A program made the translations under genes and the position numbers. The notes below the pieces were generated by a model. The model did not search any database, was not told the DNA's origin, and saw nothing but the letters and a program-made list of their open reading frames with translations. A stretch of 64,000 bases of DNA. Origin: Chryseobacterium sediminis (GTDB lineage Bacteria; Bacteroidota; Bacteroidia; Flavobacteriales; Weeksellaceae). Shown piece after piece: positions 8,025 through 16,387 of this stretch. Where the stretch lies: contig NZ_VUNZ01000003.1 in the NCBI RefSeq assembly GCF_008386505.1, forward strand, positions 124,001 to 188,000, read 5' to 3'. The first letter of the stretch is position 1. Every line of letters starts with the position of its first letter.

Positions 8025-10010
8025 ATGATTTCCAAACAGACCATTGATAAAATATTCTCCACGATCCGCGTTGAAGAGATTGTGGGTGAGTACGTGCAGT
8101 TGAAAAGAGCAGGGTCTAACTTTAAAGGACTCAGTCCTTTTCATGAAGAAAAATCTCCGAGTTTTGTTGTTTCACCAAGCAAACAGATCTGGAAAGATTT
8201 CTCAACCGGGAAGGGAGGAACAGCCATCTCTTTCCTTATGGAAATTGAGAACTTTACTTATCCCGAAGCCCTTCGCCACGCTGCCAAAAAGTACGGAATT
8301 GAAATTGAAGAGGATCTGCGTGAAATTTCCGAAGAAGCAAAAAATGCTCAGACTGAAAAAGATCTGCTGTATAAAATCCACGAGGTTGCCAATACCTATT
8401 TTCAGGAGATTCTTTGGGATGACCAGGAAGGGAGAAGTATCGGATTGGCTTATTTTAAAGAAAGAGAGCTAAAGGACGATATTATCAGAAAATTCCAGCT
8501 AGGATATTCTCCCGAAAAGAAGAATGCTTTTACTGCTTATGCGCTGGAAAAAGGATACACCAAAGAAATTCTTGAGAAGTCCGGACTTTCTATTTTCCCT
8601 GAAAATACACCTGCAGGGGTAGATCGTTTTAGGGAAAGGGTGATTTTCCCTATTCACAGTTTTTCAGGAAGAGTACTTGGTTTTGGGGCAAGGATTCTTA
8701 AAAATAATGTTAAGACTGCAAAATATCTCAATTCGCCGGAAACAGAGATTTATCATAAATCCAATGTCCTTTATGGATTAAACCAAAGTAAGCAGGCAAT
8801 TTCAAGAAAAAATGGCTGTCTTTTGGTGGAAGGATATATGGATGTAATTTCACTTCATATGTCCGGAATTGAAAATGTGGTGGCCAGTTCCGGAACGTCT
8901 CTGACGACAGAGCAGATCAAACTGATCAAAAGGCTTACGGAGAATGTAACTATTCTTTTTGATGGTGATAATGCCGGTATTAAAGCCAGTTTCCGAAGTA
9001 TAGATATGCTGCTTACGGAAGGAATGAATATCCGTGTATTGCTTTTCCCTGATGGAGATGATCCGGATTCATTCGCCAGAAAGCATCCGCAGGAATACGT
9101 TGAAAAGTACATCGAAAATGAAGCGATGGATTTCATCGACTTCAAAGCGGAAATTCTGTTGAGGGATGTTGGTAACGACCCTATTAAAAAAGCAGAAGCG
9201 ATAAGGGATATCGTAAAATCTGTTTCTTTTGTACAGAATGCACTGAAAAGAGAGGTTTACCTTAAAGAAGTTTCCAATAAATTCGGTCTTTCTGAGCAGA
9301 GTCTTTTCAATGAGCTTGATGTTCAGAAGCAGATCACACAGAATCAGACTCATCATGTTCAGCAGCAACAGAAGGAAAAAGCTGCTCCGAAGATGGAGAT
9401 TGTTCCTCTGGAAAAGGAAAAAGAAGATCCTTTCCTGTTTGATGTTCTGTTCATGGAAAATAAACTTGTAGAACACATGCTGGCATTTGGGGATATTATT
9501 CTGAAACGCAGAAATGAGCAAGGTGAAGAATACCAGATTACAGTAATTGAGGAAATTCTTCATCATTTTGAAGAAGAGCAGTATGCATTTTTAGTCAAAG
9601 GCAATGAAATTATTATCACTGAGGTAAGAGAAGGAATTCAGAAAGATGAGCTGAGAAGTGGAAACTTTTTTGTATCTTTTATGGATGAAGAGATTACCAC
9701 AAAGGTTGTAGATGCTTTGATTCCTTTGGATGATCTGGAAAACTGGGCTTCCAGAAATATTTATCCTCCCAATTATGGAGATAAAGTGGCAGATCAGATA
9801 CAGGGAGATGTTTTATTGCATAAGTACAGGTATATTGACTATTTAATCACAGAAACAGATAAAGAACTGGATCTGTACAGGGATACTGACGAAGTAAAAT
9901 ATTATGAGCTGATCAAAAAGATTACCTTATTGAAACAGGCTTCAATGCGATTGAGTAATATCATCGAATATTCGCCTATCAAGGGAATTTATGGAGATAG
10001 AAGAAGATAG
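8025..10010 (+). CDS. dnaG: DNA primase DnaG (zinc ligands lost)
   Basis: DnaG synthesises RNA primers at the replication fork together with the DnaB helicase. At 661 aa it has the three family parts: an N-terminal zinc-finger-type domain (1-100), the RNA polymerase core with TOPRIM (motifs LLVEGYMDVISLH and LFDGDNAGIKAS, about 265-320), and a C-terminal helicase-binding region (about 460-661). The N-terminal domain keeps the CHC2 fold signature (SPFHEEKSPSF) but its usual cysteines are replaced: Ser37, Asp58 and Thr61 sit where Cys is expected, and only His40 remains. Zinc binding at this site is therefore unlikely. The gene stands alone, divergent from the tsaE operon. Confidence 0.96.
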   Translation: MISKQTIDKIFSTIRVEEIVGEYVQLKRAGSNFKGLSPFHEEKSPSFVVSPSKQIWKDFSTGKGGTAISFLMEIENFTYPEALRHAAKKYGIEIEEDLREISEEAKNAQTEKDLLYKIHEVANTYFQEILWDDQEGRSIGLAYFKERELKDDIIRKFQLGYSPEKKNAFTAYALEKGYTKEILEKSGLSIFPENTPAGVDRFRERVIFPIHSFSGRVLGFGARILKNNVKTAKYLNSPETEIYHKSNVLYGLNQSKQAISRKNGCLLVEGYMDVISLHMSGIENVVASSGTSLTTEQIKLIKRLTENVTILFDGDNAGIKASFRSIDMLLTEGMNIRVLLFPDGDDPDSFARKHPQEYVEKYIENEAMDFIDFKAEILLRDVGNDPIKKAEAIRDIVKSVSFVQNALKREVYLKEVSNKFGLSEQSLFNELDVQKQITQNQTHHVQQQQKEKAAPKMEIVPLEKEKEDPFLFDVLFMENKLVEHMLAFGDIILKRRNEQGEEYQITVIEEILHHFEEEQYAFLVKGNEIIITEVREGIQKDELRSGNFFVSFMDEEITTKVVDALIPLDDLENWASRNIYPPNYGDKVADQIQGDVLLHKYRYIDYLITETDKELDLYRDTDEVKYYELIKKITLLKQASMRLSNIIEYSPIKGIYGDRRR

Positions 10011-10122
10011 TTTTTAAGTCAGTTTTTTTGATATTCTGTGACAAAAAGTCCTATAAAATTTTAGGAATAAATATTGTAATTTAAACTTCGAGAATAGTAT
10101 AAAAATAATACATAATAGAAAT

Positions 10123-10809
10123 ATGGACATTAAAAAAGATTTCAGAGATTTCTCTGTAAAGCATTTAGGAAACAACGGTTTGGTTACCGATCAGTATATG
10201 GGAATGTATGGCCCAACGAATCTTACTCCGTACATCATGGAAGAAAGAAGATTAAACGTTGCTCAGATGGACGTTTTCTCTCGTCTGATGATGGACAGAA
10301 TTATCTTCCTGGGAACAGGGATTGATGATCAGGTAGCAAATATCGTTACGGCACAGCTTTTATTCTTAGAAAGTGCTGACCCGTCAAAAGATATTCAGAT
10401 CTATATCAACTCTCCTGGTGGTAGTGTTTATGCTGGTTTAGGTATTTATGACACAATGCAGATCATTAAGCCGGATGTAGCTACCATCTGTACAGGTATG
10501 GCTGCTTCAATGGGAGCTGTATTATTGGTTGCCGGAGAAAAAGGAAAACGTTCTGCGCTTAAGCACTCAAGAGTTATGATTCACCAACCTTCAGGAGGGG
10601 CTCAGGGAGTTGCTTCTGATATGGAGATCAACCTGAGAGAGATGCTGAAATTGAAGCAGGAGCTTTATGAAATCATTGGTCATCACTCAGGACAAACTTA
10701 CGAGTGGGTAGAAAAATCTTCTGACAGAGATTACTGGATGACTTCTGAAGAAGCGAAAGGCTACGGAATGGTAGATGAGGTTCTGCAAAGATCTACTGAG
10801 AAAAAATAA
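10123..10809 (+). CDS. clpP: ATP-dependent Clp protease proteolytic subunit
   Basis: ClpP is the serine peptidase that forms the double heptameric chamber fed by ClpX or ClpA/ClpC. The 228-aa protein is slightly longer than the E. coli subunit because of an N-terminal extension of about 30 residues. The catalytic Ser129 lies in GMAASMGAVLL and His154 in SRVMIHQPSGG; the oligomerisation and handle regions follow in order. No clpX is found next to it here. A strong intrinsic terminator follows at once. Confidence 0.97.
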   Translation: MDIKKDFRDFSVKHLGNNGLVTDQYMGMYGPTNLTPYIMEERRLNVAQMDVFSRLMMDRIIFLGTGIDDQVANIVTAQLLFLESADPSKDIQIYINSPGGSVYAGLGIYDTMQIIKPDVATICTGMAASMGAVLLVAGEKGKRSALKHSRVMIHQPSGGAQGVASDMEINLREMLKLKQELYEIIGHHSGQTYEWVEKSSDRDYWMTSEEAKGYGMVDEVLQRSTEKK

Positions 10810-10830
10810 TTATTTTTTAAGAATATTTTA

Positions 10831-10870
10831 AAAAAGAACATATCTTATGATATGTTCTTTTTTTATTTTT
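10831..10870 (+). terminator. Intrinsic terminator after clpP
   Basis: A nine-base-pair perfect stem (GAACATATC / GATATGTTC) with a four-base loop is followed by a run of T. The T-run continues into TATTTTTG, a -7 promoter box for the next gene. Confidence 0.8.
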
Positions 10871-10889
10871 GAAAATTAAAAAATACAAT

Positions 10890-11273
10890 ATGAAAGAATT
10901 TATGTTTTATATCCGCAATGAAGGTGATGCAAAGATTGCTCTTTCTGCCGATGAACATTTAGCATTTATAAAAAAATGCGAAGTCTATATTAAGAAACTT
11001 AAAAGCAAAAACCAGCTTATCGCAGCACAGCCAATAATCCGTGAGGGGCTGATACTATCTAAAAATAAAGAGGACTGGGCAATGATTCCGATAGATCCCA
11101 ATAAGGAGGTTCAGGTAGGATATTATCATATTCGTGCCAGCAGTATTGATGAGGCTGTTGAAATTGCAAAAGAGAATCCCGAATTTGAGTATGTGCCCTC
11201 TGCAACTATTGAAATCCGACCCATTAAAATAAAAGAAGAGGAAACTAATTTTATTTATCCTTCAAATGATTAA
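10890..11273 (+). CDS. YCII-related domain protein
   Basis: A 127-aa cytoplasmic protein of the YCII/DGPF-like ferredoxin-fold family: MFYIRNEGDAK at the N-terminus, then a central conserved block with GYYHIRASSIDEAVEIAKENPEF and a C-terminal IEIRPIK strand. Such proteins are usually small dimers of unknown enzymatic role. The open frame begins with TTG at 10869, but that codon overlaps the probable -7 box; the ATG at 10890 is preferred. It is a single gene between two terminators. Confidence 0.85.
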   Translation: MKEFMFYIRNEGDAKIALSADEHLAFIKKCEVYIKKLKSKNQLIAAQPIIREGLILSKNKEDWAMIPIDPNKEVQVGYYHIRASSIDEAVEIAKENPEFEYVPSATIEIRPIKIKEEETNFIYPSND

Positions 11274-11321
11274 AATGAATTAAGAATTTCATTTCGATGA
11301 TTTTTCACACATTATCTCTTA

Positions 11322-11352
11322 GAAAAGCGCCTGATGGTGCTTTCTTTATTTT
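11322..11352 (+). terminator. Intrinsic terminator after the YCII gene
   Basis: An eight-base-pair stem with one G-U pair (AAAGCGCC / GGTGCTTT) and loop TGAT is followed by a T-rich tail. It lies about 50 bases after the stop codon. The remaining ~150 bases up to the next gene are AT-rich with no further structure I can name. Confidence 0.65.
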
Positions 11353-11507
11353 TGTTGTTTAATGTTTTGTCTGTTGTTTTGTCTATATCCGGTGATTTTC
11401 TGTTTGTATTTAATTCATTCTGTGGGTTTCAATGTTAAAATACAATTATCATTATATTCAAGATCAGTTTATAATCAATCTCTATTTTCGCAGCCATAAA
11501 AGTGAAT

Positions 11508-12776
11508 ATGAAAAAATTACTATTGTCTGGTGTAGTGCTGGCAGTATTGTCTTCATGTAACAGTGATAATGATACCACAATAATTAATCAGGATATTAAT
11601 TATTCCAAACTACCTCAGGAATTTCCATTTACAAAACTGGCTACGATAAACGGAGTAGATGTCATCAATGGAGGATTTGGTTCCGGAGCAGCTGCTCATC
11701 CAACAAGAAAAGGCGAATTCTACGTCATTACAGATAGAGGACCTAATACTGATTTCCAAAATGGGAAAAAATTCCTTGCTCCCAACTTTACTCCTACGAT
11801 TATGCATTTTAAAATCAATGCTGACGGAAATGTAGAGGTGATTAAATATATTAAACTTAAAAATCCATCCGGACAGCCTATTACAGGATTACCAAACCCT
11901 ATAGGAATGGGAAGTACCGGAGAAATAGCCTATGATGCTTCCGGAAATGTTTTAGGTACAGATAATTACGGTCTGGACAGTGAAAGTATTGTTGCAGCTG
12001 CAGACGGCACATTCTGGGTTTCTGATGAATATGGTCCACACATCGTGCATTATAGTGCTGACGGGATGGAGATGGAAAGAATAAGTCCGATTGGTGTAAA
12101 TACCGGACCAAGAAAATTACCTGCTGTTTTGGCCAAAAGAAGAGCTAACAGAGGTATGGAAGGTCTATGTATTACTCCGGACGGAAGAACCTTGGTAGGA
12201 ACCATACAGTCTATGATGCTTGTACCCAGCAAAGCATTGGCAACCAATACCACTTTAACGAGAATTGTCACATTTGATATTATTACAGGGCAGACCAAAC
12301 AGTTTTTATACAAGCAGGATGGAGGCGCTTCTGATTCGGTTTGTGATATTACTGCAATAAGTAACAATGAATTCCTGGTGATTGAAAGAGATGGATATTT
12401 CGGATCTCAGGGAGGAATTAAAAAAGTTTACAGAATCAATCTAAGCAATGCTTCCGATGTGAACGGAACTGATATTAATGCGGTAGACGGGATGAAAATT
12501 AATGGAAAAGCTTTGGAACAATGCTCATGGGACGAAATCACCAGTGCAGGGATAAAAGCTGTTTCCAAAACATTAGCTGTAGATCTGGTTGCAAAACTGG
12601 GTTATGAGCATGATAAGTTTGAGGGAATCGTTTATTTAGGAAATAATAAACTGGCTGTTTTCAATGATGATGACTTTGGAGTAGTAGATGATGGAAATGG
12701 AAACCCTAAAGCTAAAATTCTTCCTAAAACAGGGAAGGTAGACAAAGGAACTATGTACGTAGTCGATATTCAATAA
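11508..12776 (+). CDS. Esterase-like/phytase-like beta-propeller lipoprotein
   Basis: The protein is 422 aa. The signal peptide ends in a lipobox (AVLSSC, Cys18), so it is a lipoprotein. The rest matches the Phytase-like (esterase-like activity of phytase) domain: GGFGSGAAAHPTRKGEFYVITDRGPN near residue 55, a WVSDEYGPHIVHY segment near 170 and RGMEGLCITPDGRTL near 215. These are blades of a beta-propeller with acidic metal-binding residues. The likely role is hydrolysis of phosphate esters outside the cytoplasm, but the family is poorly characterised. A GTG two codons upstream is the alternative start. Confidence 0.85.
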   Translation: MKKLLLSGVVLAVLSSCNSDNDTTIINQDINYSKLPQEFPFTKLATINGVDVINGGFGSGAAAHPTRKGEFYVITDRGPNTDFQNGKKFLAPNFTPTIMHFKINADGNVEVIKYIKLKNPSGQPITGLPNPIGMGSTGEIAYDASGNVLGTDNYGLDSESIVAAADGTFWVSDEYGPHIVHYSADGMEMERISPIGVNTGPRKLPAVLAKRRANRGMEGLCITPDGRTLVGTIQSMMLVPSKALATNTTLTRIVTFDIITGQTKQFLYKQDGGASDSVCDITAISNNEFLVIERDGYFGSQGGIKKVYRINLSNASDVNGTDINAVDGMKINGKALEQCSWDEITSAGIKAVSKTLAVDLVAKLGYEHDKFEGIVYLGNNKLAVFNDDDFGVVDDGNGNPKAKILPKTGKVDKGTMYVVDIQ

Positions 12777-12793
12777 TTAGATTTTTTTAACGG

Positions 12794-12825
12794 AAAACGG
12801 CGGCATCTTTGATGCCGCCGTTTTT
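12794..12825 (+). terminator. Strong terminator after the phytase-like gene
   Basis: A GC-rich stem of more than ten base pairs (ACGGCGGCATC / GATGCCGCCGT), a three-base TTT loop and flanking A and T runs. It can act in both directions and also serves the minus-strand gene that ends 16 bases further on. Confidence 0.9.
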
Positions 12826-12840
12826 ATTGTATAGTATTTC

Positions 12841-13122
12841 TTAGCTAGTTCTTCTCTTTTTAAAGAAAACTCTATAAACTAAGAATGTTTGAATCAGAAC
12901 GTTTCCTATCAATAAAAGTACTGCCTGATATGTTGGAATATCAGCATAAAAAGGCAATAATTTATTAAATAAAACGGCTGGAGAATTTACCAGAACTTTA
13001 ATCAGTGCCAATAGATAACTCAAAAAGTCAGGTCTTATGCCAATTAAAAACTGATCATAAACAAAGACATAAATAAGATCAAATAAAAGAAGTCCGAAGA
13101 ATATTAAAATGAAATTTTTCAT
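12841..13122 (-). CDS. Small integral membrane protein
   Basis: A 93-aa protein with about three hydrophobic segments (residues 3-22, 34-55, 66-86) and a basic C-terminus (KKRRTS), which suggests a cytoplasmic tail. I recognise no family. It lies 24 bases downstream of tpiA on the same strand and probably shares its transcript, ending at the bidirectional terminator. Confidence 0.6.
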   Translation of the reverse strand: MKNFILIFFGLLLFDLIYVFVYDQFLIGIRPDFLSYLLALIKVLVNSPAVLFNKLLPFYADIPTYQAVLLLIGNVLIQTFLVYRVFFKKRRTS

Positions 13123-13146
13123 GTCTGTTCTAAAAGTTCCTTTATT

Positions 13147-13905
13147 TTAGTTAAAACCTTCAATAATCTTAGAGAAATCCTCTAATTTCAAAGCAGCTCC
13201 TCCAATCAGACCTCCGTCGATATCCGGTTGAGAGAAGATTTCTTTTGCATTGTCTGGTTTTACAGATCCTCCGTAAAGGATTGAAATTTCGTCAGCAACT
13301 TCCTGTCCGTATTTTGCAGCAATGATACTTCTGATGTGTGCATGAATTTCCTGCGCCTGCTCCGGACTTGCCGTTTCTCCTGTTCCGATAGCCCAAACCG
13401 GTTCGTAAGCAATCACTACTTTTTTGATCTCTTCAGCAGAAAGTGTAAAAAGAGCTACTTCAGTCTGATTTTTTACTACTTCCAGGTGTTGTCCTGCTTT
13501 TCTCTGCTCAAGAGTTTCTCCGTTACAGTAAACAGGAATAAGACCTTTATCAAGCGCTAATTTGATCTTTTTGTTACAGTGAGAGTCTGTTTCTCCATGA
13601 TATTGTCTTCTTTCAGAATGCCCGATTAATGAACCGGTAGCATCAATAGATTCCAGCATATCAGCAGAAATTTCTCCAGTGTAAGCACCACTTTCATGCT
13701 CGCTCATATCCTGAGAAAATACACCGATTTCGTCCTTTTCAAAGATGTCTTTTGCCATCATCAAATATAATGAAGGTGGAGCGATCCAAACCTCACAGTT
13801 GGTAGCATTGTTGTTTTTATAGCTTAGTAACTGAATCATCAATTGTTGTGCATCAATTACATTTTTGTTCATTTTCCAGTTGCCTGCAACTATTTTTCTT
13901 CTCAT
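13147..13905 (-). CDS. tpiA: Triosephosphate isomerase
   Basis: Glycolytic and gluconeogenic enzyme interconverting dihydroxyacetone phosphate and glyceraldehyde 3-phosphate. At 252 aa it has standard length. Visible signatures are the substrate Lys in GNWKMNK (about residue 11), the catalytic His in IGHSERR and the catalytic Glu in AYEPVWAIGTG. The phosphate loop is IDGGLIGGAALK near the end. The TerB-like gene lies 40 bases upstream. Confidence 0.98.
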   Translation of the reverse strand: MRRKIVAGNWKMNKNVIDAQQLMIQLLSYKNNNATNCEVWIAPPSLYLMMAKDIFEKDEIGVFSQDMSEHESGAYTGEISADMLESIDATGSLIGHSERRQYHGETDSHCNKKIKLALDKGLIPVYCNGETLEQRKAGQHLEVVKNQTEVALFTLSAEEIKKVVIAYEPVWAIGTGETASPEQAQEIHAHIRSIIAAKYGQEVADEISILYGGSVKPDNAKEIFSQPDIDGGLIGGAALKLEDFSKIIEGFN

Positions 13906-13945
13906 AAGATTTATATATTGATTTATTTACTTTTTTCGTGGTGTA

Positions 13946-14293
13946 TTACAATCCCCATAGATTTTTCAGAAGAACATAGAACGTATGTTCCTCTTCAGTT
14001 ACTTTATTATCTGCTTTGATCAGTGATTTTGCAAACTGAACAAACTTTACACGCTCATCTTCTGTAGAATCATCATGAAAACATCTTGCATGGAATTCAA
14101 AGTGATCTTTCCATTCTTCAGGCTGTAAAAGAGCTAATGTATCTAATTCATTGTCAAGGTTCATTCTGAACGGAAATTCATCCGCCAGGTATTGCTGTAC
14201 CAGCATTCCTTCCTCAGGAGCAAACTCTCCGTCTACAGAAGAAAGGATCATTAATAAGTGATAACCGGCGATTGATTTATTTGATTTTTGCAT
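13946..14293 (-). CDS. TerB-like (tellurite-resistance/DUF533-type) small protein
   Basis: A 115-aa all-helical cytoplasmic protein. The segment AGYHLLMILSSVDGEFAPEEG and the later ADNKVTEEEHTFYVLLKNL follow the TerB pattern, in which paired acidic residues line a metal-binding groove. Tellurite resistance should not be inferred from the fold. It precedes tpiA with a 40-base gap. Directly upstream of its start region lies the heptanucleotide repeat tract. Confidence 0.7.
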   Translation of the reverse strand: MQKSNKSIAGYHLLMILSSVDGEFAPEEGMLVQQYLADEFPFRMNLDNELDTLALLQPEEWKDHFEFHARCFHDDSTEDERVKFVQFAKSLIKADNKVTEEEHTFYVLLKNLWGL

Positions 14294-14326
14294 TTACTGT
14301 TGTATGTTTAAGTTTAGTGTTTAAAT

Positions 14327-14372
14327 TTGATAATTGATAATTGATAATTGATAATTGATAATTGATAATTGA
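14327..14372. repeat. Heptanucleotide tandem repeat, TTGATAA x 6.6
   Basis: Six perfect copies of TTGATAA plus a four-base partial copy, 46 bases in total, in the gap between the DoxX-like gene and the TerB-like gene. The repeat sits 34 bases upstream of the TerB-like start codon, where a change in copy number would change promoter spacing by seven bases. Confidence 0.95.
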
Positions 14373-14437
14373 GGTACGATTATTTCTCGTAAAAACCTCC
14401 TTTCTATCATTTATAATTCATCATTCATCATTTATAA

Positions 14438-15547
14438 TTAATTAACGTAGTCCTTTGCAGGCTGTTTGTCTACAATTTTTCCATTTTCAAGAATCAGTAC
14501 AAACGGGTTGCTTCTCGCTATGGTTTTGATGGCAGTTCCGTCCATCATTGCATTTTTAATGGTTTTAAAAGTATTCGGATAGGTCGAAATACCGTAGATA
14601 AGAGCGCCTTTCTGTGTATTTACCTTAGCTTCCACTTTCTGAAGCAGATCAGCAGGAACATCTTTTGGATGATATGAGAACACCAAAACAGCTTTTGGAG
14701 CGTTAATGATCTCGTTCGTAACCTCCATTCCTGTAGGATCTTCAATCTTAAATTTCACAATCTCAGATTTGTAGCCTTCTTTGATCAGCACAGATTCATT
14801 TTTTCCTTCCTCAATTTTCCATGGAGAACCTTCCGCCCAGTATTCCGTTTTTTTGATATAATCATCCTGATTTACCTTGATAACGGCTCCTGTTTTCTGG
14901 TTTTTCAGAGAATAAAAAGTCTTGTATTCAGAAGGATTTTTTTCAATTTTTACCTTTTCACCTTTAATGTCCGTTCCTATTTTATAATCACGGAAATCAA
15001 TGATCGGCTCATGCATAATTCCCTGTGCCATAACATAAACCATTCCCAGAGAAAAAACAGCTAAAAGAATATATTTAAATGTATTGGAAGACTCTTTTTG
15101 GGTAATTCCATACTCATCTTTTTTACGGAATTCTTTTCTGTATAGAACGAAAAGAATAATTAATCCTGCAAGAAGTATAACATCTTTAAGGAAGCTCTGC
15201 CAAGGCGTAAATTTGATGGCATCACCAAAGCACCCACAATCTGTTACCACATTGAAATAGGCCGAATAAAAAGTAAGGAACCCAAAGAAAATACAAAGGG
15301 CAATTAATATGGACAAGGTAAATTTAAGCTTTAGTTTAAGCAGTAACATAAATCCTAAGAAAAGCTCCATTACCACTACAATAATAGAAAATAGTAGGGC
15401 AAACTTTTCTAAAAACGGCATGTTGAAAACAGGAGGAGCAAAATATTCTTCCATTTTGAAAGAAAAACCTACCAGATCCACGGCTTTCACAAAGCCTGAA
15501 AGGATAAAAATAACAGCAATAATAAAGCGTAATAAACCTTTGAGCAT
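14438..15547 (-). CDS. BT_3928-type DoxX/MauE membrane protein
   Basis: A 369-aa protein whose first ~150 residues form a four-helix DoxX/MauE module (FIIAVIFILSGFVKAVD; VTDCGCFGDAIKFTPW with a conserved Cys pair). A fifth helix follows (about 158-176), then a ~190-residue extracytoplasmic domain. MauE-like modules are thought to move reducing equivalents across the membrane; here that is inference. The start was moved from TTG at 15568 to ATG at 15547, one base after the stop of the DUF1599 gene, so the two genes are translationally coupled. Confidence 0.82.
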   Translation of the reverse strand: MLKGLLRFIIAVIFILSGFVKAVDLVGFSFKMEEYFAPPVFNMPFLEKFALLFSIIVVVMELFLGFMLLLKLKLKFTLSILIALCIFFGFLTFYSAYFNVVTDCGCFGDAIKFTPWQSFLKDVILLAGLIILFVLYRKEFRKKDEYGITQKESSNTFKYILLAVFSLGMVYVMAQGIMHEPIIDFRDYKIGTDIKGEKVKIEKNPSEYKTFYSLKNQKTGAVIKVNQDDYIKKTEYWAEGSPWKIEEGKNESVLIKEGYKSEIVKFKIEDPTGMEVTNEIINAPKAVLVFSYHPKDVPADLLQKVEAKVNTQKGALIYGISTYPNTFKTIKNAMMDGTAIKTIARSNPFVLILENGKIVDKQPAKDYVN

Positions 15548-15548
15548 A

Positions 15549-16115
15549 TTAAATATTTTTGGGTTCAAATTGATTTTCTTTTTCCGAGAACTTAATCAGG
15601 CAGAAGACCGCATAGTTCAGCATATCAAAATAGTTGGCATCCAGCCCTTCCGAAACGATTGTTTTCCCCTGATTGTCCTCAATCTGTTTGGTTCTTAATA
15701 CTTTCTGATAAATAAGATCCGTGATTGAAGAGATTCTCATATCTCTCCATGCCTCCCCATAATCATGATTTTTTCTTTCCATTAAAGCCTTCGCTTCGTT
15801 GGAATATTTGTCATACAGACCTAAAATTTCTTCTTTATTTTCATTAAAATCATTGGAAAGACCTTTCTCAAGCTGAATAAGCCCAATGATAGAGTAGTTC
15901 ACAATGGCGATAAATTCATCTTCCTCACTCTCATCCACCATTTTTTTATCAGTCATCTGAAGCGTGCGAATCCTGTTGACTTTGATGTAAATCTGGTCCG
16001 TAATAGAACTCGGTCTTAGCACTCTCCATGCAGCCCCGTAATCCTGTAATTTTTTACCGAAAAGATCACGACACTGACTGATAACTTTCTCGAACTGTAC
16101 TGATGTTTTTAGCAT
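15549..16115 (-). CDS. DUF1599 protein with two internal copies
   Basis: A 188-aa cytoplasmic protein made of two repeats of the DUF1599 domain (Nucleotide modification associated domain 1). The pattern DYGxAWRxxRxSSITDxIYxKVxR occurs around residues 22-46 and again around 117-141. The conserved Asp, Arg and Lys residues suggest binding of a phosphorylated or nucleotide ligand, but no activity is assigned. It is the first gene of a two-gene unit with the DoxX-like protein. Confidence 0.85.
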   Translation of the reverse strand: MLKTSVQFEKVISQCRDLFGKKLQDYGAAWRVLRPSSITDQIYIKVNRIRTLQMTDKKMVDESEEDEFIAIVNYSIIGLIQLEKGLSNDFNENKEEILGLYDKYSNEAKALMERKNHDYGEAWRDMRISSITDLIYQKVLRTKQIEDNQGKTIVSEGLDANYFDMLNYAVFCLIKFSEKENQFEPKNI

Positions 16116-16159
16116 AAATTTTCTTAATCTTCCAAATATACGAATTCGGTTTTAGATTT

Positions 16160-16385
16160 TTGAATTTGAGAAGATGAGTTTGTGAGTGGGAGAGTTTGAG
16201 AGTTTCGGGGTTCGGGATTCGTGTTGCTGGGTTAGGATTGGAAGATGTGAGAATGTAGCAGGAGTCTAACTCATCATTCATCATTTATAATTTCTAGCTT
16301 CTAACTTCTCATTAAACACTCACAAATGACTAATTTTGCAGAATACAAAATAATTTATCACTTATCATTCATCAATTATAAATTT
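16160..16385. repeat. Degenerate intergenic repeat phrases upstream of folP
   Basis: The 272-base gap between the DUF1599 gene and folP has two kinds of low-complexity sequence. Around 16170-16262 runs of GAGTTTGTGAG, GAGAGTTTGAGAG and GGTTCGGGATTCG occur. Around 16270-16300 and 16360-16382 the phrases CATTCATCATTTATAATT and TCATTCATCAATTATAAA occur. Similar phrases appear at 14405-14440 and 52085-52112. A TAATTTTG box at 16331-16338 is a plausible folP promoter element. Confidence 0.6.
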
Positions 16386-16387
16386 CC

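Noticed and set aside
9069-9566. 165-codon ORF opposite dnaG
   Set aside because: Antisense shadow of a well-supported gene; no domain or start signal.
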